Source of the DNA: Desulfovibrionaceae bacterium
Lineage (GTDB): Bacteria > Desulfobacterota > Desulfovibrionia > Desulfovibrionales > Desulfovibrionaceae
DNA: 43,785 bases
Reading direction: 5' to 3'
Assembly: GCA_015709205.1 (NCBI GenBank)
Contig: JACCQO010000027.1
Location: forward strand, 1 to 43,785
A program made the position numbers and the translations under genes. This document shows positions 17,075 through 24,475 of this stretch, in pieces. The notes below the pieces were generated by a model. That model had not been told where the DNA came from. It searched no databases and was given only the letters and a program-made list of their open reading frames with translations. Within the stretch, counting starts at the first letter, position 1. Each line of letters starts with the position of its first letter.

Positions 17075-18055
17075 CTAGTTGTAGTGCGGCTCCACTTCCT
17101 TGATGACCTGGAAGGCCTGGTTGCCCTTGACCGTGCCGCAGATGCCGTGGAACTTGGGCACGCCCTCGATCTTGGCCTCCAGCAGGTCGTCGGTGTCCGT
17201 GTCCAGGAGCAGGATGTCGCCGAGCTCCAGGTTCAGGAGTTGGCGGCCGGTGATCTTGGTCTTGCCGAAGCCGACCACGATCTCCACCGGGGTTTCCAGG
17301 AGGCGCTCCTTGAGGCGCGAGACCCAGGCGTGGTCGATCTCCAGCCGCTCGGTCTGGAAGCTGGCGTGCAGCTTGGAGCGGATCGGCTCGATGGTCGCGT
17401 AGGGCAGGCAGACGATGAGCGAGCCGATGGCGTTCTCCAGCTCGACCTCGAAGGTGATGACCACGACCACGTCCGAGGGCGGCACGATGGCCGCGAACTG
17501 GGGGTTGATCTCCGAGCGCACGAGCTCCAGGTTGACGTCGTGCACGGGCCGCCAGGACTCCTCCATATTGTCCAGGGCCACCTTGATGACCCGGTCCACG
17601 ATGGCCTGCTCGATGCGCGTGAACTCGCGGCCCTCGATCTTGGGCTGGGTGCCCGCGCCGCCGAAGAAGTTCTCCACCAGGGCGAAGACCAGCCTCGAGT
17701 CCACCACGATGATGGCGTTGCCGCGCAGGGGGTCCATCTTGAAGATGTTGATGGAGGTGGGCACGGGCAGCGAGCGCATGAAGTCGCCGAACTTGGTCAT
17801 GTCGATGGAGATGGGGTTCAGCTCCACGCGCTTGCGCACGGCGTTGGACAGGGCGTTGGTGCACAGCCGGGCGAAGCGGTCGTTGACGATCTCCAGGACC
17901 GGCATGCGGCCGCGGATGATGCGGTCCTGGTTGGCCAGGTCGAAGGGCACGATCCCCGAGTCGTCCTCGGGAATGTCCGTCTCGGCCTCCAGTTCGCCGC
18001 CGGAAAGGCCCCTCAACAGGGCATCCACTTCATCCTGTGCGAGAATCTTGCTCAT
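17075..18055 (-). CDS. fliM: Flagellar motor switch protein FliM
   Basis: A 326-residue component of the flagellar C-ring, which binds phosphorylated CheY and switches rotation. The N-terminal CheY-binding peptide is visible (LAQDEVDALLRG, residues 5-16). The middle domain contains the GGAGT turn (FFGGAGTQP), and the C-terminal SpoA domain (LGDILLLDTD) pairs with FliN. Length is normal. An acggag lies upstream of the ATG. No other flagellar gene is in the window, so fliM is a detached single-gene unit with its own terminator. A sigma-54-like promoter element lies about 190 nt upstream. Confidence 0.97.
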   Translation of the reverse strand: MSKILAQDEVDALLRGLSGGELEAETDIPEDDSGIVPFDLANQDRIIRGRMPVLEIVNDRFARLCTNALSNAVRKRVELNPISIDMTKFGDFMRSLPVPTSINIFKMDPLRGNAIIVVDSRLVFALVENFFGGAGTQPKIEGREFTRIEQAIVDRVIKVALDNMEESWRPVHDVNLELVRSEINPQFAAIVPPSDVVVVITFEVELENAIGSLIVCLPYATIEPIRSKLHASFQTERLEIDHAWVSRLKERLLETPVEIVVGFGKTKITGRQLLNLELGDILLLDTDTDDLLEAKIEGVPKFHGICGTVKGNQAFQVIKEVEPHYN

Positions 18056-18241
18056 GCGTTTGGCTCCGTTTTCCCGCCGTCGCGGAAATCGCTCCGTTTC
18101 CCCGGAGCGTACGGCCCGCCGGGATCGCGGTCAAGGGGCCGGGGCTCAAGAGTCGGTGAAGGGACCGTGAAGGCTCTGCAAGGAACCCTGAAGGCGGGCC
18201 GGCCGTTCCCGGCCGCGGGCCACCCCGGCTTTCTCATGCGA

Positions 18242-18257
18242 AGCACGTTTCGTGCCA
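18242..18257 (-). promoter_or_regulatory. Sigma-54-like -24/-12 element upstream of fliM
   Basis: On the minus strand TGGCACG, four bases, GTGCT places GG and GC exactly ten bases apart, close to the consensus TGGCACG-N4-TTGCW (one mismatch). It is oriented towards fliM. The element is also a small palindrome (gcacg, aaa, cgtgc), so a different role just behind znuB is possible. The rest of the 18056-18296 spacer shows no gene. Confidence 0.45.
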
Positions 18258-18296
18258 GCCGGAAGCGGCAGATTTTTCCGCTGCGGCCCGCGGGCC

Positions 18297-19112
18297 TTAC
18301 GAATGTTCGAGGCGGGCCCTGCGGCGCACGGGCAGGGTCAGGAAGAAGCTCAGGGAGGCCACGGCGATGATCGCCGCGCCCGCGGAGAGGTCCAGGGAGT
18401 AGGACAGGGCCAGGCCGACCACGCAGAAGACCATGGCCAGCGCGCTGGCCAGGACCATCATCCGCGCCAGGCTCCGGGAAAAGGGCTCGGCCATGAAGGG
18501 CGGGATGGTGATCAGGGCCATGACCAGCACCAGCCCGACCACGCGGATGACCATGACCACGGACACGGCCGTGAGCGCGAGCAGCAGGAAGTGCAGCGCC
18601 TGCACCGGCACCCCGCGCGCCTCGGCGAACTCCGCGTCCAGGGACATGGCCAGGAACGGCCGGTAGAAGCGCACCACGGCCAGGAGCACCAGCACGTCCA
18701 GCGCGGCCATGATCCACACGTCCGAGCGCGGCACGGCCAGGATGGAGCCGAAGAGGTAGCTCATCAGGTCCGCGGCGTAGCCGGGGGTCAGGTCGATGAG
18801 CAGGATGCCCATGGCCATGCCCGCGGCCCAGAGCGCGCCGATGACCGCGTCGGCCCGGTGGCGCGAACGCAGGGTCACGCGGGCCATGGTCGCGGAGGCG
18901 GCCAGGGTCACGCCGATGGTGCAGGGCAGCACGGGCAGCCCGGTGGCGAAGGCCAGGCCCACGCCGCCGTAGGCCGTGTGCGCCACGCCGCCGGCCAGGA
19001 AGACCAGCCGGTTGACCACCACCAGCGAGCCGATGACCCCGCAGGCCACCGAGGCCAGCAGGGCCGCGGCCAGCGCGTTCTGCATAAAGTCGTAGGACAG
19101 GGCGTCAAGCAT
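18297..19112 (-). CDS. znuB: Zinc/manganese ABC transporter permease
   Basis: A 271-residue ABC-3 family permease with many hydrophobic helices, including ACGVIGSLVVVNRLVFLAGG near the N-terminus and the conserved FLAGGVAHTAYGGVGLA segment that is typical of ZnuB/MntB. The ATG at 19112 is preceded by ggaggg and overlaps the end of znuC by 8 bp. The C-terminus is basic (LPVRRRARLEHS). Together with ZnuC it would import zinc (or manganese) across the inner membrane. No binding protein (znuA) gene is adjacent. Confidence 0.93.
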   Translation of the reverse strand: MLDALSYDFMQNALAAALLASVACGVIGSLVVVNRLVFLAGGVAHTAYGGVGLAFATGLPVLPCTIGVTLAASATMARVTLRSRHRADAVIGALWAAGMAMGILLIDLTPGYAADLMSYLFGSILAVPRSDVWIMAALDVLVLLAVVRFYRPFLAMSLDAEFAEARGVPVQALHFLLLALTAVSVVMVIRVVGLVLVMALITIPPFMAEPFSRSLARMMVLASALAMVFCVVGLALSYSLDLSAGAAIIAVASLSFFLTLPVRRRARLEHS

Positions 19113-19962
19113 CGCCACCCTCCGTGGAAGCGGACGCCGCGGCCGGCACGTCGGCAGCATTCCTGCGCGCGGCCTCGGCCTCCTTGTGCCAGTACTCCTC
19201 GGAGGCCAGCACGCGGTGCGGCAGCCCGTGGGCGATGAGGTCCACCGGGCACTCGCCGTCCTCGCAGCCGTAGAGGAGCTTGGCCATCTCGTAGGTGATC
19301 TCCGGGCTCGGGTGGTGGTGCAGGGTGCGGTTGACGCAGGCCACGCTGGTGACCCGGCGCGAGACCACGCTGATGTCGTGGCTGACCATGACGATGGTCA
19401 TGCCCCGCTCGTGCAGTTCGGCCATGAAGTCGAAGAGCGTGTTGCGGCCCTCCTGGTCGATGCTCGCGGCGGGCTCGTCCAGGAGCAGGAGATCGGGGCC
19501 GGAAGCCAGGGCCCGGGCGATGAACACGCGCTGGCGCTGGCCGCCGGAGAGCGCGCCGATGCGCCGCGCGGCGAAGTCGCGCATGCCCACGCGCGACAGG
19601 CTTTCCAGGGCCAGGGCATGGTCCGCCGCGGTGGGCCGCCAGCGGCCCGAGCCGATGCAGCCCATGAGCACGGTGTCCAGCACGGAGATGGGAAAGGCGC
19701 TCGGGCCGTGGGCATCCTGCTGCAGGTAGCCGATGCGCGGCCGCGCGCGCCGGGGGTCGTCGCCGAGCACGCGCACCGTGCCCGAGGAGGGCTGCTCCAG
19801 GCCGAGGATCAGGCGCAGCAGCGTGGTCTTGCCGCCGCCGTTGGGCCCGAGCACGGCCAGGTAGTCGCCGCGCGGCAAGCGCAGATTCACGTCCTGCACG
19901 GCCGGGGCGCCGTTGTACGAAAAGGTGACCGAAGTCAGTTCCAGAGCCGGGGTGTCGTTCAT
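19105..19962 (-). CDS. znuC: Zinc/manganese ABC transporter ATP-binding protein
   Basis: A 285-residue ABC ATPase. Walker A is GPNGGGKT (39-46), the signature LSGGQ (138-142) and Walker B LLLLDEP (158-164), followed by the switch histidine in MVSHDISVV. The C-terminal region is rich in histidine, cysteine and acidic residues (TLHHHP, YGCEDGECPVD), which may sense or bind the metal. I chose the ATG at 19962; a GTG three codons upstream is an alternative. It is coupled to znuB by an 8-bp overlap. A good promoter lies 70 nt upstream, but I could not see a convincing Zur box. Confidence 0.93.
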   Translation of the reverse strand: MNDTPALELTSVTFSYNGAPAVQDVNLRLPRGDYLAVLGPNGGGKTTLLRLILGLEQPSSGTVRVLGDDPRRARPRIGYLQQDAHGPSAFPISVLDTVLMGCIGSGRWRPTAADHALALESLSRVGMRDFAARRIGALSGGQRQRVFIARALASGPDLLLLDEPAASIDQEGRNTLFDFMAELHERGMTIVMVSHDISVVSRRVTSVACVNRTLHHHPSPEITYEMAKLLYGCEDGECPVDLIAHGLPHRVLASEEYWHKEAEAARRNAADVPAAASASTEGGDA

Positions 19963-20031
19963 GATTTCCACCGGACGGGGGCGCGGCCGGGGTCGGTCCC
20001 CGACGCCGCGCTCCGTGCGTCGCGAAGTGCA

Positions 20032-20060
20032 TCTATAAGCATGTGCCGTTGCCCGGTCAA
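20032..20060 (-). promoter_or_regulatory. Promoter of znuCB
   Basis: On the minus strand TTGACC (20055-20060) is followed after 17 bp by TATAGA (20032-20037). It overlaps the last codons of the upstream rhomboid gene, so znuCB is a separate unit. Confidence 0.65.
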
Positions 20061-21220
20061 TGCGCGGGCGCGGAAAAAGCCAGGATCCAGGCGGCCACGG
20101 GCAGCCCGGCGGCCAGCGCGCCGCAGAACAGGCCCACGGGGCGCGGGGGCAGCCCCCAGCGGTTCACGGCCAGTCCCGCGCCGCAGCCGATGGCCGCGCC
20201 CGCGACGAAACCGAAGAGGTGCGCGCCCAGGTCCGTGCGCTCGCCGCCCGCGCCGAGCATGGCCAGAAAGGCCAGCCCAGCGGCCACGGGCACGAGCACC
20301 TTGCGGATGCCCACGCCCTCGCCGCGCAGGCCGCGCAGCGCGCCCAGCGCGCCCACGGCGCCGAAGACCGCGGTGGAGGCCCCCAGGCTGAGGTGGCCGG
20401 GACCGTGGAAGAGCGCGTTGAGCAGATTGCCGCCCACGCCCGAGGCCAGGGCCGCGAGCAGCCCCACCCCGGCGCCCAGCTCCCGGGCCAGGGCCACGAA
20501 GAAGACCGCGCCGATGCAGACGTTGGACCAGAGGTGCGCGCCGTCGGCGTGCAGGGTCAGGGCCGTGACCGCGCGCCACCACTGCCCGGCGAGGATGGCC
20601 GTGGAGTCGGCCATGCCCAGGCCGTCCCAGTCCAGGAGGTACAGGCCGCCGATGCGCAGCTCGCCCAGGGTCAGGGCGTGCAGGAGCACCAGGGCGAGCA
20701 TGGCCCAGAGCACGGGCTGCACCCCGCCCCGGACCACGGGCAGGGGCGCGGGTTCGGCCTGGGGCGGGTTCTCGCGCTCGTAGGCCGCGATCTCGTCCGC
20801 GGCGCGCGGGGCGAAGCGGCCGGGCACCAGCAACCGCGCGGCGTGGCCCGAGAGATCCAGCCGGTGCGGCACGTGGCGCGCGGCGAGCACCAGATCCCAG
20901 ACGCGCAGCCGCGCCGCGTCCGGCAGGACGCCCGTGCGCGTGCACGCCTCGGGCAACACGTCGTACCAGAACAGGCGCGGCGGCGGCAGATACGCGAAAG
21001 GAGGAAAACCGGCCCCCGGGGTGGCGGCGGAGGCGGGGCCGGAAGCGGGGTCCGGCGGCGGAGCGGAGGAAGCCGGGTCGTCCGGCGCGGCGTCGGCCGC
21101 CGGGTCCGGCGGTCGTAGTCCGGCAGGCGCGCCGGTGCGCGGATCGCCGCTGGCGGCGCGGCCGGACGCGCCGCGACGACGAAACGGTCGCAACGGCCGT
21201 GCGGGGCGGATCGGGCCCAC
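20057..21220 (-). CDS. Rhomboid-family intramembrane serine protease
   Basis: A 387-residue membrane protein whose C-terminal 220 residues are a rhomboid core. The catalytic serine is S282 in GASTAVFG and the histidine H334 in GAHLFGFVAG; the conserved LTLHADGAHLWSNV (221-234) supplies the oxyanion-side H and N. Hydrophobic segments cover about 168-186, 212-246, 250-270, 278-296, 308-324 and 333-352, with one more at 364-384. The first 160 residues are soluble: about 70 are Pro/Ala/Asp low complexity, followed by a segment of unknown fold. The GTG start at 21220 is uncertain. The gene follows fxsA by 15 nt and is probably cotranscribed with it. Confidence 0.88.
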   Translation of the reverse strand: MGPIRPARPLRPFRRRGASGRAASGDPRTGAPAGLRPPDPAADAAPDDPASSAPPPDPASGPASAATPGAGFPPFAYLPPPRLFWYDVLPEACTRTGVLPDAARLRVWDLVLAARHVPHRLDLSGHAARLLVPGRFAPRAADEIAAYERENPPQAEPAPLPVVRGGVQPVLWAMLALVLLHALTLGELRIGGLYLLDWDGLGMADSTAILAGQWWRAVTALTLHADGAHLWSNVCIGAVFFVALARELGAGVGLLAALASGVGGNLLNALFHGPGHLSLGASTAVFGAVGALGALRGLRGEGVGIRKVLVPVAAGLAFLAMLGAGGERTDLGAHLFGFVAGAAIGCGAGLAVNRWGLPPRPVGLFCGALAAGLPVAAWILAFSAPAH

Positions 21221-21235
21221 GGCGCAGGCCCCGGG

Positions 21236-21874
21236 CTAGCCGTCGTCCCGACCGCAGCCGGGATCGCGGCCCGGATCGCGCCCGTTCAGGGAGCGCCCGC
21301 CGGAACCGTTGGGAGCACCATGGCCAGACGAATCCGGCCCGGTCTCGCGGAACTCGACGTCGTACACGTCGCCGTCCTGCTCGCGGGAACGGAATCCGTT
21401 CCCGCCCTGGCCGCCGAAGCTCCGCCCGCCGAAATACATGCCGCCGCCCGAACCGCCGCCCATGCCGCCGCCCGGCCCCATGCCGAAGCCCGTGACGATG
21501 ACGCGCCGCTCGGCCGCGGCGCGGCGCAGCCACCCGGCCAGCCAGCGGCGCACCAGGGCGCGCGTGGCGGGCACGAGCAGGAGCACGCCCAGCGCGTCCG
21601 TGAGGAAGCCCGGCGTGAGCAGCAGCAGTCCGGCCACCAGGATGAAGACCGCGTCGATCATCTCGTCGGCGGGCATCTCGCCGCGCGCCGTGGCCTCCTG
21701 GATGCGGCGCATGGCTCCGAGTCCCTGGGCGCGGGCCAGGGCGGCCCCCACCACACCCGTGAGGATGACGATGGCGATGGTGGCGAGAGCGCCGATGCGC
21801 GAGCCGACCTTGATGAACAGGTACAGCTCGGCCACTGGAATCAACGTGAAGAGGAGCAGGAGTCTCAGGAACAT
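21236..21874 (-). CDS. fxsA: FxsA-family membrane protein
   Basis: A 212-residue inner-membrane protein of the FxsA family, named for suppression of phage T7 exclusion by the F plasmid when overproduced; its normal role is unclear. It begins MFLRLLLLFTLIPVAELYLF, followed by hydrophobic segments at about residues 30-48 and 75-103, the second including LLLLTPGFLTDALGV, which is highly characteristic. The C-terminal 80 residues are a Gly/Met-rich tail (GMGPGGGMGGG) and a polar end rich in Arg, Asp and Gly, longer than in most homologues I know. The ATG at 21874 has gggag upstream. Confidence 0.88.
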   Translation of the reverse strand: MFLRLLLLFTLIPVAELYLFIKVGSRIGALATIAIVILTGVVGAALARAQGLGAMRRIQEATARGEMPADEMIDAVFILVAGLLLLTPGFLTDALGVLLLVPATRALVRRWLAGWLRRAAAERRVIVTGFGMGPGGGMGGGSGGGMYFGGRSFGGQGGNGFRSREQDGDVYDVEFRETGPDSSGHGAPNGSGGRSLNGRDPGRDPGCGRDDG

Positions 21875-22010
21875 GGCTCCCTGATAAGGCCCGTGGCGCG
21901 CTTTGGCAATGTCGCGCGGAAGTGCCCGGGGCGCCGGGAAGGGGCCCGCGCCTTGCGGGCCGCGGCTTTGCGCCGGTGCGCGCGGCGAAAAAAAATGCGC
22001 GCCGCGCAAT

Positions 22011-22041
22011 AAAAAAACGGCCCCGGCGAACGCCGGGGCCG
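22011..22041 (-). terminator. Terminator of rpmB
   Basis: An 11-bp stem (cggccccggcg / cgccggggccg) is followed on the minus strand by seven T (A run 22011-22017), 22 nt after the rpmB stop. A second, looser hairpin with an A-rich loop follows at about 21980-22007. Confidence 0.9.
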
Positions 22042-22063
22042 CGAAAAGCGGAAGGCCAGAAAG

Positions 22064-22270
22064 CTACTCGGCCTTGGCCTCGGGCTTGACGACCTTGCCG
22101 GAACGCAGGCAGCGGGTGCACACGGAGATGCGCTTGACCTCGCCGGAAGGCAGCACGGCCTTGACGTTCTGCAGGTTGGGCATGAAACGGCGCTTGGTCT
22201 TGTTGTGGGCGTGGCTGACGTTGTTGCCCACCTGGGGTTTCTTGCCGCAGATCGCACATTCTTTCGACAT
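22064..22270 (-). CDS. rpmB: Ribosomal protein bL28, zinc-binding form
   Basis: A 68-residue bL28 of the large ribosomal subunit. Four cysteines (C5, C8, C51, C54) form the two CxxC pairs of the zinc-binding (C+) form. The sequence [20 protein letters not shown] is typical. An aggagg precedes the ATG. It is a single-gene unit with a strong terminator. In many bacteria zinc-free paralogues replace C+ ribosomal proteins in zinc shortage; none is seen here. Confidence 0.97.
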   Translation of the reverse strand: MSKECAICGKKPQVGNNVSHAHNKTKRRFMPNLQNVKAVLPSGEVKRISVCTRCLRSGKVVKPEAKAE

Positions 22271-22462
22271 GACGTCCTCCTGAATCGGCTGTAAAATATT
22301 CGGCGGATTCGGACGCCAGTCGCGTCCCGCGCCGTAAAGGTTCTGCTGCTGCGCCTCCCGCCGGCGGCCCGGCCGCGAACAGGGGGAAGCGGTCCGGCCC
22401 GGGCCTTGCCCGCGCCGAAGAAGGGGTGTCTAGCCTTTCGCAGAGAAAAACGCAAGCCCTTT

Positions 22463-22477
22463 TTTCTTGACAAGAAA
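22463..22477. promoter_or_regulatory. 15-bp palindrome overlapping the lipid-cluster -35 box
   Basis: TTTCTTG, one base, CAAGAAA is a perfect inverted repeat centred at 22470; after one mismatch it continues for two more pairs. It covers the TTGACA -35 box, the usual position for a repressor operator. The regulator is unknown. Confidence 0.5.
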
Positions 22478-22496
22478 GAATGAAGGCATGTAGGAA
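22467..22496 (+). promoter_or_regulatory. Candidate promoter of the yceD-rpmF-plsX-fabH genes
   Basis: A consensus TTGACA (22467-22472) is followed after 18 bp by TAGGAA (22491-22496), a weak -10, about 30 bp before the yceD start. Confidence 0.45.
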
Positions 22497-22524
22497 TCCC
22501 CTCCTGCGACAGAGGAGGCGAACC

Positions 22525-23055
22525 ATGGCCGAACAGTGGGTGCCACTCAGGGACCTCCCGGCCGAGGGCCGGGAATTTTCATTTTCGGACCCGGCGTTCT
22601 GGGACCAGGCCTGGCGGGAATACCGCCTGCACTGCTCCATGGGCAAGGAGCCCCTCGCGGCCGTGCTGCGCGTGCTGCCCCAGGACGACGGCGTCTACCT
22701 GGAAGGCAGGCTGACCGGAACGGTGATCATGCCCTGCGACCGGTGCGCCCGGCCCACGGAGATCGTGCTGGACGCCCCGTTCCAGGAGTTCGAGCCCTAC
22801 CCGGACGACGAAGGGACCGACGAGGACGGCGACGAGCCGCGCATCCGCGAAAAGCACGGCCGGTTCGAGCTGGACGCGGGCACCCTGGTCTGGGAGCAGT
22901 TCGTGCTTGCCCTGCCCTTCAAGCCGCTGTGCAGCGAGACGTGCAAGGGGTTGTGCCCCACGTGCGGGGCGGACCTGAACGAGGGTCCCTGCGGCTGCGA
23001 CGAGGGCGGGCTGGACCCGCGCCTGGCCGCGTTGCGCACTCTGAAGCTTTCCTGA
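22525..23055 (+). CDS. yceD: DUF177 (YceD) family protein
   Basis: A 176-residue protein of the DUF177/YceD family, whose gene almost always precedes rpmF and whose members have been tied to 23S rRNA accumulation or ribosome assembly. The paired cysteines PCDRCARP (about residues 70-77) and CKGLCPTCGADLN (about 144-156) suggest metal binding, and an acidic linker (DDEGTDEDGDE) lies between. An aggagg before the ATG at 22525 settles the start over an in-frame ATG 15 codons upstream. It leads the ribosomal/phospholipid cluster. Confidence 0.9.
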   Translation: MAEQWVPLRDLPAEGREFSFSDPAFWDQAWREYRLHCSMGKEPLAAVLRVLPQDDGVYLEGRLTGTVIMPCDRCARPTEIVLDAPFQEFEPYPDDEGTDEDGDEPRIREKHGRFELDAGTLVWEQFVLALPFKPLCSETCKGLCPTCGADLNEGPCGCDEGGLDPRLAALRTLKLS

Positions 23056-23189
23056 GGCCCGGCCCCGCCGGGTCCGCACGGCGGAGCGGACCGCGCCCGC
23101 CAAGCCCCGGCGCCGCGCGCGACGCGGCGAGCAAAACGCAGGCCGGGGCCTATTTATAAGGATACCATCCAGATCAAGGAGACAAGGAA

Positions 23190-23372
23190 ATGGCTGTTCC
23201 TCAAAATCGCAAGTCCAAGTCCCGCAAGAACATGCGGCGCTCCCACGACCATGTGTCCACGCCCAATGTGATCTACTGCGAGTGCGGCGAGCCCACCCTG
23301 CCCCACCGTGCCTGCCCCAGCTGCGGCGCCTACAAGGGCCGTCAGGTGCTCGGCGGCGAGGACAATGCCTAA
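23190..23372 (+). CDS. rpmF: Ribosomal protein bL32
   Basis: A 60-residue bL32 of normal size. It begins MAVPQNRKSKSRKNMRRSH, the family hallmark. The zinc-ribbon cysteines are C30, C32, C42 and C45: the first pair is CxC (YCECGE) where many bacteria have CxxC, the second a normal CPSC. The ATG follows aaggagacaagg at suitable distance. Its stop overlaps the plsX start by 8 bp, the classical rpmF-plsX coupling between ribosome and phospholipid synthesis. Confidence 0.97.
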   Translation: MAVPQNRKSKSRKNMRRSHDHVSTPNVIYCECGEPTLPHRACPSCGAYKGRQVLGGEDNA

Positions 23373-24432
23373 CGACACGCCCGTCGCACAGCCTCACGTA
23401 CCGCCCGTCATCGCCGTGGACGCCATGGGCGGGGACATCGGTCCCTCCGTGGTCGTCCCCGGCGCGCTGGACGCTGCCCGGGGCACGGGCTGCGCCCTCA
23501 TCTTCGTGGGCGACGAGGCTGCCATCAACGCGGAGTTGGCCACGGCCAACTCCGAGGGCATCGACGTCGCGGTGCGCCACTGCACCCAGGTGGCGGAGAT
23601 GCGCGAAAAGCCCTCGGACATCCTGCGCCGCAAGAAGGACTCGTCCATCCAGGTGGCCTGCCGCCTGGTCAAGGACGGCGAGGCCGACGGCGTGGTCAGC
23701 GCGGGCAACTCCGGGGCCACCGTGGCCTGCGGCATGTTCATCATGGGCCGTATCAAGGGCGTGGAGCGGCCGGCCCTGGCCTCGATCATGCCCACGGTCA
23801 AGCAGCCCATGGTGCTCATCGACGTGGGCGCCAACGTGGACTGCAAGCCCCACCACCTCTTCCAGTTCGGCGTCATGGCCGAGGTGCTCGCCAGCGACAT
23901 CCTCGGCCGGGTCCGGCCCAAGGTAGGGCTGCTGTCCATCGGCGAGGAGGAGGGCAAGGGCAACTCCCTGGTCAAGGAGGCCTTCGAGCTCTTCAAGATG
24001 GCCTCGCTGAATTTCGTGGGCAACGTGGAGGGCCGCGACGTGTTCACGGGAGACGTGGACGTGGTCGTGTGCGACGGCTTCGTGGGCAACGTGGCCCTGA
24101 AGCTCTCCGAGGGCCTCGGCGCGTCCCTGGGCCGCCTGCTGCGCAACGAACTCACGCGCGGCATCCGCGCCCGCCTCGGCACCATGCTGGCCATGAGCGC
24201 GCTCAAGCGCTTCGCCCGCCTGGTGGACTACGCCGAATACGGCGGCGCGCCGCTCCTGGGCCTGCGCGGCATCGCCATCGTCTGCCACGGGGCCTCCAAC
24301 GCCAAGGCCATCACCAGCGCCGTGCACATGGCCGCCACCTTTGTGGAAAAGCGCACCAACGAACACCTGATCGAAAAGCTCTCAGCCAACGAGGAGCTCA
24401 CCCGCTACGCAAGCGCCGCCGCCGACCGCTGA
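23365..24432 (+). CDS. plsX: Phosphate acyltransferase PlsX
   Basis: A 355-residue enzyme that makes acyl-phosphate from acyl-ACP, the first step of phosphatidic acid synthesis by the PlsX/PlsY route. Conserved segments are AVDAMGGDIGPSVVVPGAL (residues 16-34), VSAGNSGATVACG, and DVVVCDGFVGNVALKLSEG. It is peripheral to the cytoplasmic membrane. The ATG at 23365 lies within the end of rpmF (8-bp overlap); the open frame extends upstream but only inside rpmF. It is followed after 43 nt by fabH. Confidence 0.97.
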   Translation: MPNDTPVAQPHVPPVIAVDAMGGDIGPSVVVPGALDAARGTGCALIFVGDEAAINAELATANSEGIDVAVRHCTQVAEMREKPSDILRRKKDSSIQVACRLVKDGEADGVVSAGNSGATVACGMFIMGRIKGVERPALASIMPTVKQPMVLIDVGANVDCKPHHLFQFGVMAEVLASDILGRVRPKVGLLSIGEEEGKGNSLVKEAFELFKMASLNFVGNVEGRDVFTGDVDVVVCDGFVGNVALKLSEGLGASLGRLLRNELTRGIRARLGTMLAMSALKRFARLVDYAEYGGAPLLGLRGIAIVCHGASNAKAITSAVHMAATFVEKRTNEHLIEKLSANEELTRYASAAADR

Positions 24433-24475
24433 CGCGCGCCTGCCGGGTCGCCCCCAGCAACCCGCACCGAGACTC

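Larger units (their letters stand above)
22271..22524. other. Divergent spacer between rpmB and the lipid cluster
   Basis: About 250 bp without a gene. It contains the lipid-cluster promoter and palindrome described separately near its right end. I could not pick a confident rpmB promoter in it. Confidence 0.4.
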
